From Schistosoma mansoni (taxonomy: Eukaryota > Platyhelminthes > Trematoda > Strigeidida > Schistosomatidae), in the NCBI RefSeq assembly GCF_000237925.1, contig NC_031496.1:26529510-26593509 (forward strand): a DNA stretch of 64,000 nucleotides, written 5' to 3'. The translations under genes and the position numbers were made by a program. Below the pieces are notes generated by a model. It was not told where the DNA came from. It ran no database searches and worked only from the letters and a program-made list of their open reading frames with translations. Each line of letters begins with the position of its first letter. Within the stretch, counting starts at the first letter, position 1. Shown piece after piece: positions 21,662 through 34,452 of this stretch.

Positions 21662-22237
21662 CTCCTGACTACTTCATATTCACTTCACGTGTATCTCACA
21701 AGCGAATAAATCTCAGCACTCGTTGTTTAAACACATAGTCTCAGACACACTCACCAAACAACCATACGCAGACACACATACACCTGTCTGCATACATGAA
21801 AGCTTGTGCAATCATGCACGAAACGCCTTACTACATTTCAGAATACAAATATTCGTGTGAGTCGTCATACACAATTTATTGCATGTCCAGATATTTACCA
21901 TATTAACGAGACTCAGTTCACAACTGGACAACATTGAGATGTAGTCTTTTAGTGACAATTCGACCCACCACGAATTATAGTCGTCCCCGAACTCATTGTT
22001 AATGACCTGGTCTCAGTTACTGTCGACCACATGTCACTGTGCACGGACACGAGCACGGGACACGGGAGCACGCGGCACAGTGTGTGGTGTTCCGTCTTGT
22101 CCGACCTCACTGTGCAGTTGTAGTCAGTCGTCCAGATTGTCCAATCTCCTCGATCGTTGATCACAGAGTGGTATGTGGAGTTGGTGTGTGGAATTCGTAC
22201 GAATGAGATGAATACGAGTGATGTGAGTGGTTTAGAT

Positions 22238-22241
22238 AAAA
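22238..22241 (-). terminator. Pol III T-run terminator of tRNA-Gly
   Basis: TTTT on minus, four bases beyond the discriminator base. The same signal sits 8 to 5 bases before the low-coordinate edge of all nine tRNA genes. Confidence 0.85.
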
Positions 22242-22245
22242 GCTG

Positions 22246-22316
22246 TGCGCCGGCCGGGAGTCGAACCCGGGTCACAACCGTGGGAGGGTTGCATGATACC
22301 GCTACACTACCGGCGC
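22246..22316 (-). tRNA. tRNA-Gly(CCC): tRNA-Gly (anticodon CCC), array copy 1
   Basis: A 71-base cloverleaf. Acceptor strands GCGCCGG and CCGGCGC pair fully, and the discriminator is A. The D arm has AGCGGTA in its loop, the anticodon stem is CAACC/GGTTG around loop CTCCCAC, and the T stem is CCGGG/CCCGG around TTCGACT. The B box GGTTCGACTCC is intact. Sequence and size match animal tRNA-Gly(CCC). Four bases after the gene comes TTTT on minus (plus 22238-22241), a Pol III terminator. This copy has T where most copies have C in the variable loop. No intron. Confidence 0.96.
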
Positions 22317-22324
22317 GCGCGCGC
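22313..22324. repeat. Alternating GC run at the tRNA 5' end
   Basis: GCGCGCGCGC joins directly onto the 5' end of the tRNA (which itself begins GCGC). It is present in all nine units. Alternating GC tracts can adopt Z-DNA. Confidence 0.8.
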
Positions 22325-22520
22325 CCACCCTCACTATTTTAACACGTCACAACTCGTCAAACTTCAACGTCAATCATAGAAACAAACACAGTCTCCTTCT
22401 TCATTCTTCTTATCATCCGCACCTGTCCATCGAAATGAGGAACCCTCTAACACTCAAATATTACACATATTCACAGACACATCCTCCTGCTTATGTTCTC
22501 GTACCTAAAATATTCAACTA

Positions 22521-22542
22521 ACCCGATTCTACAGAATCGGGT
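22521..22542. repeat. 22-base palindrome in each unit
   Basis: ACCCGATTCT, two bases, AGAATCGGGT: a perfect 10-base stem. It lies about 200 bases upstream of the tRNA (higher coordinates) and is kept in all nine units. Function unknown. Confidence 0.85.
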
Positions 22543-24197
22543 ACAATGGTCACTCACTATCTTACAGAGCTTTCTCCAAATTAACCTCAATTCGGTTTGC
22601 AGATCACAGATCACCCGAATCTCTCATACGACTCTTCATCACAGCACCGATTTTCTATGCATCATCTTTCAAGCGTTTAGTTTGTTTTTGATTTTATGGC
22701 AACGTCCTCCTCTGGATGCTGCGTCCTACTCCACATCCACATCGAATCTGTGTGGTGGTTCTATTCTCATTGAGATAATATCTCACATGACTTCGTGACT
22801 CCATCTCACACCTCAAGATCTCGAGGGTGATCAGGGGTCAACTGAATGATGATGTGCCGGTCACATTCACAAGTCCATCTCCGGAGATCTCATGTATTCA
22901 AAAGCGAATAAACAATTGGTCTGTATCACTTTCCTATTCTCTCATTGCTACAATAGGAAGCGAAACATACCGATTTTCAAAGCTTACTTCTTTGTATGCC
23001 ATATCGTGTTGGTGATTTGTGCGTGATGGTCACATTTGAAGGATCTGTGTGTTCACTAGAACCAACTCTTATCAATGTGCTGATGAACGTTTTCACAAGT
23101 TGGACGACTACCACCCTATTTTGTACAGCGATTGTGTGTGCATGTGTGCTTGTTTTTTTGCAAAACTTAAAGCGTCAAATACACACGCACGTACACCCAC
23201 TGTAGATTTGTCTCTCCATTCTCATCTGTCGACCTATTTCATACTGACACTAATACCAATACTCTCTCTCCCCCACACTCACAAATACAGATATATTTCA
23301 TATCCCATTGATTGTTTGTCAGTTAATCAGCCACAACTGCACATGTTGACGTCTATGTTCAAATGCACGCAAACACATGAACTCCGAATCGACCACTCAC
23401 TCACATCAGTACACATGCTTAATATCGTTCAGTTGATCAGTCAGTGATTCAGTAAGTCAGGAGGTTGGTCAGAGAGATGGATGGACAGGTGGGCAATTGT
23501 TCGGTTAGTCGATTGGTCATTTTCAAATATACGACTCATCCACTCTGAAAACTATGGCATGCTCCGGATCCATCTCTGTCTGTCGACTGTTTCACGCGCC
23601 GAGATCCCACAGATCTCCTGACTACTTCATATTCACTTCACGTGTATCTCACAAGCGAATAAATCTCAGCACTCGCGTTTAAACACATAGTCTCAGACAC
23701 ACTCACCAAACAACCATACGCAGACACACATACACCTGTCTGCATACATGAAAGCTTGTGCAATCATGCACGAAACGCCTTACTACATTTCAGAATACAA
23801 ATATTCGTGTGAGTCGTCATACACAATTTATTGCATGTCCAGATATTTACCATATTAACGAGACTCAGTTCACAACTGGACAACATTGAGATGTAGTCTT
23901 TTAGTGACAATTCGACCCACCACGAATTATAGTCGTCCCCGAACTCATTGTTAATGACCTGGTCTCAGTTACTGTCGACCACATGTCACTGTGCACGGAC
24001 ACGAGCACGGGACACGGGAGCACGCGGCACAGTGTGTGGTGTTCCGTCTTGTCCGACCTCACTGTGCAGTTGTAGTCAGTCGTCCAGATTGTCCAATCTC
24101 CTCGATCGTTGATCACAGAGTGGTATGTGGAGTTGGTGTGTGGAATTCGTACGAATGAGATGAATACGAGTGATGTGAGTGGTTTAGATAAAAGCCG

Positions 24198-24268
24198 TGC
24201 GCCGGCCGGGAGTCGAACCCGGGTCGCAACCGTGGGAGGGTTGCATGGTACCGCTACACTACCGGCGC
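24198..24268 (-). tRNA. tRNA-Gly(CCC): tRNA-Gly (anticodon CCC), array copy 2
   Basis: Same cloverleaf and terminator as copy 1. It has C in the variable loop, and base 22 of the D arm is C instead of T, at a position that was not paired anyway. Confidence 0.95.
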
Positions 24269-26149
24269 GCGCGCGCCCACCCTCACTATTTTAACACGTC
24301 ACAACTCGTCAAACTTCAACGTCAATCATAGAAACAAACACAGTATCCTTCTTCATTCTTCTTATCATCCGCACCTGTCCATCGAAATGAGGAACCCTCT
24401 AACACTCAAATATTACACATATTCACAGACACATCCTCCTGCTTATGTTCTCGTACCTAAAATATTCAACTAACCCGATTCTACAGAATCGGGTACAATG
24501 GTCACTCACTATCTTACAGAGCTTTCTCCAAATTAACCTCAATTCGGTTTGCAGATCACAGATCACCCGAATCTCTCATACGACTCTTCATCACAGCACC
24601 GATTTTCTATGCATCATCTTTCAAGCGTTTAGTTTGTTTTTGATTTTATGGCAACGTCCTCCTCTGGATGCTGCGTCCTACTCCACATCCACATCGAATC
24701 TGTGTGGTGGTTCTATTCTCATTGAGATAATATCTCACATGACTTCGTGACTCCATCTCACACCTCAAGATCTCGAGGGTGATCAGGGGTCAACTGAATG
24801 ATGATGTGCCGGTCACATTCACAAGTCCATCTCCGGAGATCTCATGTATTCAAAAGCGAATAAACAATTGGTCTGTATCACTTTCCTATTCTCTCATTGC
24901 TACAATAGGAAGCGAAACATACCGATTTTCAAAGCTTACTTCTTTGTATGCCATATCGTGTTGGTGATTTGTGCGTGATGGTCACATTTGAAGGATCTGT
25001 GTGTTCACTAGAACCAACTCTTATCAATGTGCTGATGAACGTTTTCACAAGTTGGACGACTACCACCCTATTTTGTACAGCGATTGTGTGTGCATGTGTG
25101 CTTGTTTTTTTGCAAAACTTAAAGCGTCAAATACACACGCACGTACACCCACTGTAGATTTGTCTCTCCATTCTCATCTGTCGACCTATTTCATACTGAC
25201 ACTAATACCAATACTCTCTCTCCCCCACACTCACAAATACAGATATATTTCATATCCCATTGATTGTTTGTCAGTTAATCAGCCACAACTGCACATATTG
25301 ACGTCTATGTTCAAATGCACGCAAACACACGAACTCCGAATCGACCACTCACTCACATCAGTACACATGCTTAATATCGTTCAGTTGATCAGTCAGTGAT
25401 TCAGTAAGTCAGGAGGTTGGTCAGAGAGATGGATGGACAGGTGGGCAATTGTTCGGTTAGTCGATTGGTCATTTTCAAATATACGACTCATCCACTCTGA
25501 AAACTATGGCATGCTCCGGATCCATCTCTGTCTGTCGACTGTTTCACGCGCCGAGATCCCACAGATCTCCTGACTACTTCATATTCACTTCACGTGTATC
25601 TCACAAGCGAATAAATCTCAGCACTCGCGTTTAAACACATAGTCTCAGACACACTCACCAAACAACCATACGCAGACACACATACACCTGTCTGCATACA
25701 TGAAAGCTTGTGCAATCATGCACGAAACGCCTTACTACATTTCAGAATACAAATATTCGTGTGAGTCGTCATACACAATTTATTGCATGTCCAGATATTT
25801 ACCATATTAACGAGACTCAGTTCACAACTGGACAACATTGAGATGTAGTCTTTTAGTGACAATTCGACCCACCACGAATTATAGTCGTCCCCGAACTCAT
25901 TGTTAATGACCTGGTCTCAGTTACTGTCGACCACATGTCACTGTGCACGGACACGAGCACGGGACACGGGAGCACGCGGCACAGTGTGTGGTGTTCCGTC
26001 TTGTCCGACCTCACTGTGCAGTTGTAGTCAGTCGTCCAGATTGTCCAATCTCCTCGATCGTTGATCACAGAGTGGTATGTGGAGTTGGTGTGTGGAATTC
26101 GTACGAATGAGATGAATACGAGTGATGTGAGTGGTTTAGATAAAAGCTG

Positions 26150-26220
26150 TGCGCCGGCCGGGAGTCGAACCCGGGTCGCAACCGTGGGAGGGTTGCATGA
26201 TACCGCTACACTACCGGCGC
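26150..26220 (-). tRNA. tRNA-Gly(CCC): tRNA-Gly (anticodon CCC), array copy 3
   Basis: Intact. Matches the commonest form, with C in the variable loop. TTTT follows four bases downstream. The unit also carries the insertion at 26573. Confidence 0.95.
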
Positions 26221-26572
26221 GCGCGCGCCCACCCTCACTATTTTAACACGTCACAACTCGTCAAACTTCAACGTCAATCATAGAAACAAACACAGTATCC
26301 TTCTTCATTCTTCTTATCATCCGCACCTGTCCATCGAAATGAGGAACCCTCTAACACTCAAATATTACACATATTCACAGACACATCCTCCTGCTTATGT
26401 TCTCGTACCTAAAATATTCAACTAACCCGATTCTACAGAATCGGGTACAATGGTCACTCACTATCTTACAGAGCTTTCTCCAAATTAACCTCAATTCGGT
26501 TTGCAGATCACAGATCACCCGAATCTCTCATACGACTCTTCATCACAGCACCGATTTTCTATGCATCATCTT

Positions 26573-26895
26573 CCCCAACTCCAATAAATCAGAACACAGC
26601 CGTTAAATGAGAATTGTTTATGGGGTCAGCAGCAAACAAAAAATGGTTTACAGACAAGGCATATTTATACAGTTACGATGACTATTAACAGTAACCAATG
26701 GAAAGGAAGGACACGTGAAGGTTATAATTAGGACGACTCAAAATTGACCAATAGGGAAACGACACATGAAAGTCATAGTTAGGACACTGTAAATAATGGC
26801 CAATAGGAAATAACATGTGAATTATGTGAAGAGTCTGAAAACATACCATTTTACATTCGAGATAATTTTTGGGATATTCTTGTGAATATCCTAAC
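26573..26895 (-). mobile_element. 323-base insertion in array unit 3
   Basis: Unique among the nine units. It is flanked by a 101-base direct duplication of array sequence (26472-26572 and 26896-26996, one mismatch seen). Read on minus it begins TGTTAGGATATTC, has a small hairpin (GGATATTC/GAATATCC, 26872-26891), about three degenerate repeats of roughly 47 bases (26690-26815) and a TATAAATA box near 26660. It looks LTR- or SINE-like, but there is no short target duplication and no CA end. Family not identified. Confidence 0.65.
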
Positions 26896-28525
26896 AGCTT
26901 TCTCCAAATTAACTTCAATTCGGTTTGCAGATCACAGATCACCCGAATCTCTCATACGACTCTTCATCACAGCACCGATTTTCTATGCATCATCTTTCAA
27001 GCGTTTAGTTTGTTTTTGATTTTATGGCAACGTCCTCCTCTGGATGCTGCGTCCTACTCCACATCCACATCGAATCTGTGTGGTGGTTCTATTCTCATTG
27101 AGATAATATCTCACATGACTTCGTGACTCCATCTCACACCTCAAGATCTCGAGGGTGATCAGGGGTCAACTGAATGATGATGTGCCGGTCACATTCACAA
27201 GTCCATCTCCGGAGATCTCATGTATTCAAAAGCGAATAAACAATTGGTCTGTATCACTTTCCTATTCTCTCATTGCTACAATAGGAAGCGAAACATACCG
27301 ATTTTCAAAGCTTACTTCTTTGTATGCCATATCGTGTTGGTGATTTGTGCGTGATGGTCACATTTGAAGGATCTGTGTGTTCACTAGAACCAACTCTTAT
27401 CAATGTGCTGATGAACGTTTTCACAAGTTGGACGACTACCACCCTATTTTGTACAGCGATTGTGTGTGCATGTGTGCTTGTTTTTTTGCAAAACTTAAAG
27501 CGTCAAATACACACGCACGTACACCCACTGTAGATTTGTCTCTCCATTCTCATCTGTCGACCTATTTCATACTGACACTAATACCAATACTCTCTCTCCC
27601 CCACACTCACAAATACAGATATATTTCATATCCCATTGATTGTTTGTCAGTTAATCAGCCACAACTGCACATGTTGACGTCTATGTTCAAATGCACGCAA
27701 ACACATGAACTCCGAATCGACCACTCACTCACATCAGTACACATGCTTAATATCGTTCAGTTGATCAGTCAGTGATTCAGTAAGTCAGGAGGTTGGTCAG
27801 AGAGATGGATGGACAGGTGGGCAATTGTTCGGTTAGTCGATTGGTCATTTTCAAATATACGACTCATCCACTCTGAAAACTATGGCATGCTCCGGATCCA
27901 TCTCTGTCTGTCGACTGTTTCACGCGCCGAGATCCCACAGATCTCCTGACTACTTCATATTCACTTCACGTGTATCTCACAAGCGAATAAATCTCAGCAC
28001 TCGCGTTTAAACACATAGTCTCAGACACACTCACCAAACAACCATACGCAGACACACATACACCTGTCTGCATACATGAAAGCTTGTGCAATCATGCACG
28101 AAACGCCTTACTACATTTCAGAATACAAATATTCGTGTGAGTCGTCATACACAATTTATTGCATGTCCAGATATTTACCATATTAACGAGACTCAGTTCA
28201 CAACTGGACAACATTGAGATGTAGTCTTTTAGTGACAATTCGACCCACCACGAATTATAGTCGTCCCCGAACTCATTGTTAATGACCTGGTCTCAGTTAC
28301 TGTCGACCACATGTCACTGTGCACGGACACGAGCACGGGACACGGGAGCACGCGGCACAGTGTGTGGTGTTCCGTCTTGTCCGACCTCACTGTGCAGTTG
28401 TAGTCAGTCGTCCAGATTGTCCAATCTCCTCGATCGTTGATCACAGAGTGGTATGTGGAGTTGGTGTGTGGAATTCGTACGAATGAGATGAATACAAGTG
28501 ATGTGAGTGGTTTAGATAAAAGCCG

Positions 28526-28596
28526 TGCGCCGGCCGGGAGTCGAACCCGGGTCGCAACCGTGGGAGGGTTACATGATACCGCTACACTACCGGCGC
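28526..28596 (-). tRNA. tRNA-Gly(CCC): tRNA-Gly (anticodon CCC), array copy 4
   Basis: Intact except that the first base of the anticodon stem is T in place of C, which leaves a G-U pair. Terminator present. Confidence 0.93.
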
Positions 28597-30477
28597 GCGC
28601 GCGCCCACCCTCACTATTTTAACACGTCACAACTCGTCAAACTTCAACGTCAATCATAGAAACAAACACAGTATCCTTCTTCATTCTTCTTATCATCCGC
28701 ACCTGTCCATCGAAATGAGGAACCCTCTAACACTCAAATATTACACATATTCACAGACACATCCTCCTGCTTATGTTCTCGTACCTAAAATATTCAACTA
28801 ACCCGATTCTACAGAATCGGGTACAATGGTCACTCACTATCTTACAGAGCTTTCTCCAAATTAACCTCAATTCGGTTTGCAGATCACAGATCACCCGAAT
28901 CTCTCATACGACTCTTCATCACAGCACCGATTTTCTATGCATCATCTTTCAAGCGTTTAGTTTGTTTTTGATTTTATGGCAACGTCCTCCTCTGGATGCT
29001 GCGTCCTACTCCACATCCACATCGAATCTGTGTGGTGGTTCTATTCTCATTGAGATAATATCTCACATGACTTCGTGACTCCATCTCACACCTCAAGATC
29101 TCGAGGGTGATCAGGGGTCAACTGAATGATGATGTGCCGGTCACATTCACAAGTCCATCTCCGGAGATCTCATGTATTCAAAAGCGAATAAACAATTGGT
29201 CTGTATCACTTTCCTATTCTCTCATTGCTACAATAGGAAGCGAAACATACCGATTTTCAAAGCTTACTTCTTTGTATGCCATATCGTGTTGGTGATTTGT
29301 GCGTGATGGTCACATTTGAAGGATCTGTGTGTTCACTAGAACCAACTCTTATCAATGTGCTGATGAACGTTTTCACAAGTTGGACGACTACCACCCTATT
29401 TTGTACAGCGATTGTGTGTGCATGTGTGCTTGTTTTTTTGCAAAACTTAAAGCGTCAAATACACACGCACGTACACCCACTGTAGATTTGTCTCTCCATT
29501 CTCATCTGTCGACCTATTTCATACTGACACTAATACCAATACTCTCTCTCCCCCACACTCACAAATACAGATATATTTCATATCCCATTGATTGTTTGTC
29601 AGTTAATCAGCCACAACTGCACATGTTGACGTCTATGTTCAAATGCACGCAAACACACGAACTCCGAATCGACCACTCACTCACATCAGTACACATGCTT
29701 AATATCGTTCAGTTGATCAGTCAGTGATTCAGTAAGTCAGGAGGTTGGTCAGAGAGATGGATGGACAGGTGGGCAATTGTTCGGTTAGTCGATTGGTCAT
29801 TTTCAAATATACGACTCATCCACTCTGAAAACTATGGCATGCTCCGGATCCATCTCTGTCTGTCGACTGTTTCACGCGCCGAGATCCCACAGATCTCCTG
29901 ACTACTTCATATTCACTTCACGTGTATCTCACAAGCGAATAAATCTCAGCACTCGCGTTTAAACACATAGTCTCAGACACACTCACCAAACAACCATACG
30001 CAGACACACATACACCTGTCTGCATACATGAAAGCTTGTGCAATCATGCACGAAACGCCTTACTACATTTCAGAATACAAATATTCGTGTGAGTCGTCAT
30101 ACACAATTTATTGCATGTCCAGATATTTACCATATTAACGAGACTCAGTTCACAACTGGACAACATTGAGATGTAGTCTTTTAGTGACAATTCGACCCAC
30201 CACGAATTATAGTCGTCCCCGAACTCATTGTTAATGACCTGGTCTCAGTTACTGTCGACCACATGTCACTGTGCACGGACACGAGCACGGGACACGGGAG
30301 CACGCGGCACAGTGTGTGGTGTTCCGTCTTGTCCGACCTCACTGTGCAGTTGTAGTCAGTCGTCCAGATTGTCCAATCTCCTCGATCGTTGATCACAGAG
30401 TGGTATGTGGAGTTGGTGTGTGGAATTCGTACGAATGAGATGAATACGAGTGATGTGAGTGGTTTAGATAAAAGCCG

Positions 30478-30548
30478 TGCGCCGGCCGGGAGTCGAACCC
30501 GGGTCGCAACCGTGGGAGGGTTGCATGATACCGCTACACTACCGGCGC
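30478..30548 (-). tRNA. tRNA-Gly(CCC): tRNA-Gly (anticodon CCC), array copy 5
   Basis: Intact, commonest form, terminator present. Confidence 0.95.
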
Positions 30549-32429
30549 GCGCGCGCCCACCCTCACTATTTTAACACGTCACAACTCGTCAAACTTCAAC
30601 GTCAATCATAGAAACAAACACAGTATCCTTCTTCATTCTTCTTATCATCCGCACCTGTCCATCGAAATGAGGAACCCTCTAACACTCAAATATTACACAT
30701 ATTCACAGACACATCCTCCTGCTTATGTTCTCGTACCTAAAATATTCAACTAACCCGATTCTACAGAATCGGGTACAATGGTCACTCACTATCTTACAGA
30801 GCTTTCTCCAAATTAACCTCAATTCGGTTTGCAGATCACAGATCACCCGAATCTCTCATACGACTCTTCATCACAGCACCGATTTTCTATGCATCATCTT
30901 TCAAGCGTTTAGTTTGTTTTTGATTTTATGGCAACGTCCTCCTCTGGATGCTGCGTCCTACTCCACATCCACATCGAATCTGTGTGGTGGTTCTATTCTC
31001 ATTGAGATAATATCTCACATGACTTCGTGACTCCATCTCACACCTCAAGATCTCGAGGGTGATCAGGGGTCAACTGAATGATGATGTGCCGGTCACATTC
31101 ACAAGTCCATCTCCGGAGATCTCATGTATTCAAAAGCGAATAAACAATTGGTCTGTATCACTTTCCTATTCTCTCATTGCTACAATAGGAAGCGAAACAT
31201 ACCGATTTTCAAAGCTTACTTCTTTGTATGCCATATCGTGTTGGTGATTTGTGCGTGATGGTCACATTTGAAGGATCTGTGTGTTCACTAGAACCAACTC
31301 TTATCAATGTGCTGATGAACGTTTTCACAAGTTGGACGACTACCACCCTATTTTGTACAGCGATTGTGTGTGCATGTGTGCTTGTTTTTTTGCAAAACTT
31401 AAAGCGTCAAATACACACGCACGTACACCCACTGTAGATTTGTCTCTCCATTCTCATCTGTCGACCTATTTCATACTGACACTAATACCAATACTCTCTC
31501 TCCCCCACACTCACAAATACAGATATATTTCATATCCCATTGATTGTTTGTCAGTTAATCAGCCACAACTGCACATGTTGACGTCTATGTTCAAATGCAC
31601 GCAAACACATGAACTCCGAATCGACCACTCACTCACATCAGTACACATGCTTAATATCGTTCAGTTGATCAGTCAGTGATTCAGTAAGTCAGGAGGTTGG
31701 TCAGAGAGATGGATGGACAGGTGGGCAATTGTTCGGTTAGTCGATTGGTCATTTTCAAATATACGACTCATCCACTCTGAAAACTATGGCATGCTCCGGA
31801 TCCATCTCTGTCTGTCGACTGTTTCACGCGCCGAGATCCCACAGATCTCCTGACTACTTCATATTCACTTCACGTGTATCTCACAAGCGAATAAATCTCA
31901 GCACTCGCGTTTAAACACATAGTCTCAGACACACTCACCAAACAACCATACGCAGACACACATACACCTGTCTGCATACATGAAAGCTTGTGCAATCATG
32001 CACGAAACGCCTTACTACATTTCAGAATACAAATATTCGTGTGAGTCGTCATACACAATTTATTGCATGTCCAGATATTTACCATATTAACGAGACTCAG
32101 TTCACAACTGGACAACATTGAGATGTAGTCTTTTAGTGACAATTCGACCCACCACGAATTATAGTCGTCCCCGAACTCATTGTTAATGACCTGGTCTCAG
32201 TTACTGTCGACCACATGTCACTGTGCACGGACACGAGCACGGGACACGGGAGCACGCGGCACAGTGTGTGGTGTTCCGTCTTGTCCGACCTCACTGTGCA
32301 GTTGTAGTCAGTCGTCCAGATTGTCCAATCTCCTCGATCGTTGATCACAGAGTGGTATGTGGAGTTGGTGTGTGGAATTCGTACGAATGAGATGAATACG
32401 AGTGATGTGAGTGGTTTAGATAAAAGCTG

Positions 32430-32500
32430 TGCGCCGGCCGGGAGTCGAACCCGGGTCACAACCGTGGGAGGGTTGCATGATACCGCTACACTACCGGCGC
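32430..32500 (-). tRNA. tRNA-Gly(CCC): tRNA-Gly (anticodon CCC), array copy 6
   Basis: Intact. T in the variable loop as in copies 1, 7 and 9. Terminator present. Confidence 0.95.
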
Positions 32501-34381
32501 GCGCGCGCCCACCCTCACTATTTTAACACGTCACAACTCGTCAAACTTCAACGTCAATCATAGAAACAAACACAGTCTCCTCCTTCATTCTTCTTATCAT
32601 CCGCACCTGTCCATCGAAATGAGGAACCCTCTAACACTCAAATATTACACATATTCACAGACACATCCTCCTGCTTATGTTCTCGTACCTAAAATATTCA
32701 ACTAACCCGATTCTACAGAATCGGGTACAATGGTCACTCACTATCTTACAGAGCTTTCTCCAAATTAACCTCAATTCGGTTTGCAGATCACAGATCACCC
32801 GAATCTCTCATACGACTCTTCATCACAGCACCGATTTTCTATGCATCATCTTTCAAGCGTTTAGTTTGTTTTTGATTTTATGGCAACGTCCTCCTCTGGA
32901 TGCTGCGTCCTACTCTACATCCACATCGAATCTGTGTGGTGGTTCTATTCTCATTGAGATAATATCTCACATGACTTCGTGACTCCATCTCACACCTCAA
33001 GATCTCGAGGGTGATCAGGGGTCAACTGAATGATGATGTGCCGGTCACATTCACAAGTCCATCTCCGGAGATCTCATGTATTCAAAAGCGAATAAACAAT
33101 TGGTCTGTATCACTTTCCTATTCTCTCATTGCTACAATAGGAAGCGAAACATACCGATTTTCAAAGCTTACTTCTTTGTATGCCATATCGTGTTGGTGAT
33201 TTGTGCGTGATGGTCACATTTGAAGGATCTGTGTGTTCACTAGAACCAACTCTTATCAATGTGCTGATGAACGTTTTCACAAGTTGGACGACTACCACCC
33301 TATTTTGTACAGCGATTGTGTGTGCATGTGTGCTTGTTTTTTTGCAAAACTTAAAGCGTCAAATACACACGCACGTACACCCACTGTAGATTTGTCTCTC
33401 CATTCTCATCTGTCGACCTATTTCATACTGACACTAATACCAATACTCTCTCTCCCCCACACTCACAAATACAGATATATTTCATATCCCATTGATTGTT
33501 TGTCAGTTAATCAGCCACAACTGCACATGTTGACGTCTATGTTCAAATGCACGCAAACACACGAACTCCGAATCGACCACTCACTCACATCAGTACACAT
33601 GCTTAATATCGTTCAGTTGATCAGTCAGTGATTCAGTAAGTCAGGAGGTTGGTCAGAGAGATGGATGGACAGGTGGGCAATTGTTCGGTTAGTCGATTGG
33701 TCATTTTCAAATATACGACTCATCCACTCTGAAAACTATGGCATGCTCCGGATCCATCTCTGTCTGTCGACTGTTTCACGCGCCGAGATCCCACAGATCT
33801 CCTGACTACTTCATATTCACTTCACGTGTATCTCACAAGCGAATAAATCTCAGCACTCGCGTTTAAACACATAGTCTCAGACACACTCACCAAACAACCA
33901 TACGCAGACACACATACACCTGTCTGCATACATGAAAGCTTGTGCAATCATGCACGAAACGCCTTACTACATTTCAGAATACAAATATTCGTGTGAGTCG
34001 TCATACACAATTTATTGCATGTCCAGATATTTACCATATTAACGAGACTCAGTTCACAACTGGACAACATTGAGATGTAGTCTTTTAGTGACAATTCGAC
34101 CCACCACGAATTATAGTCGTCCCCGAACTCATTGTTAATGACCTGGTCTCAGTTACTGTCGACCACATGTCACTGTGCACGGACACGAGCACGGGACACG
34201 GGAGCACGCGGCACAGTGTGTGGTGTTCCGTCTTGTCCGACCTCACTGTGCAGTTGTAGTCAGTCGTCCAGATTGTCCAATCTCCTCGATCGTTGATCAC
34301 AGAGTGGTATGTGGAGTTGGTGTGTGGAATTCGTACGAATGAGATGAATACGAGTGATGTGAGTGGTTTAGATAAAAGCTG

Positions 34382-34452
34382 TGCGCCGGCCGGGAGTCGA
34401 ACCCGGGTCACAACCGTGGGAGGGTTGCATGATACCGCTACACTACCGGCGC
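34382..34452 (-). tRNA. tRNA-Gly(CCC): tRNA-Gly (anticodon CCC), array copy 7
   Basis: Intact. T in the variable loop. Terminator present. Confidence 0.95.

Noticed and set aside
21353-21709. Open frame crossing the N gap
   Set aside because: The frame is created by unknown bases.
22493-22798. Open frames of 61-132 codons repeated in each array unit as possible conserved proteins
   Set aside because: They recur because the DNA is duplicated. The few differences between copies include amino-acid changes, no domain is visible, and frames overlap on both strands.
21662-23614. Additional RNA genes (5S rRNA, spliced leader, U6) in the array unit
   Set aside because: I looked for their characteristic sequences by eye and found none. 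Only the tRNA is supported.
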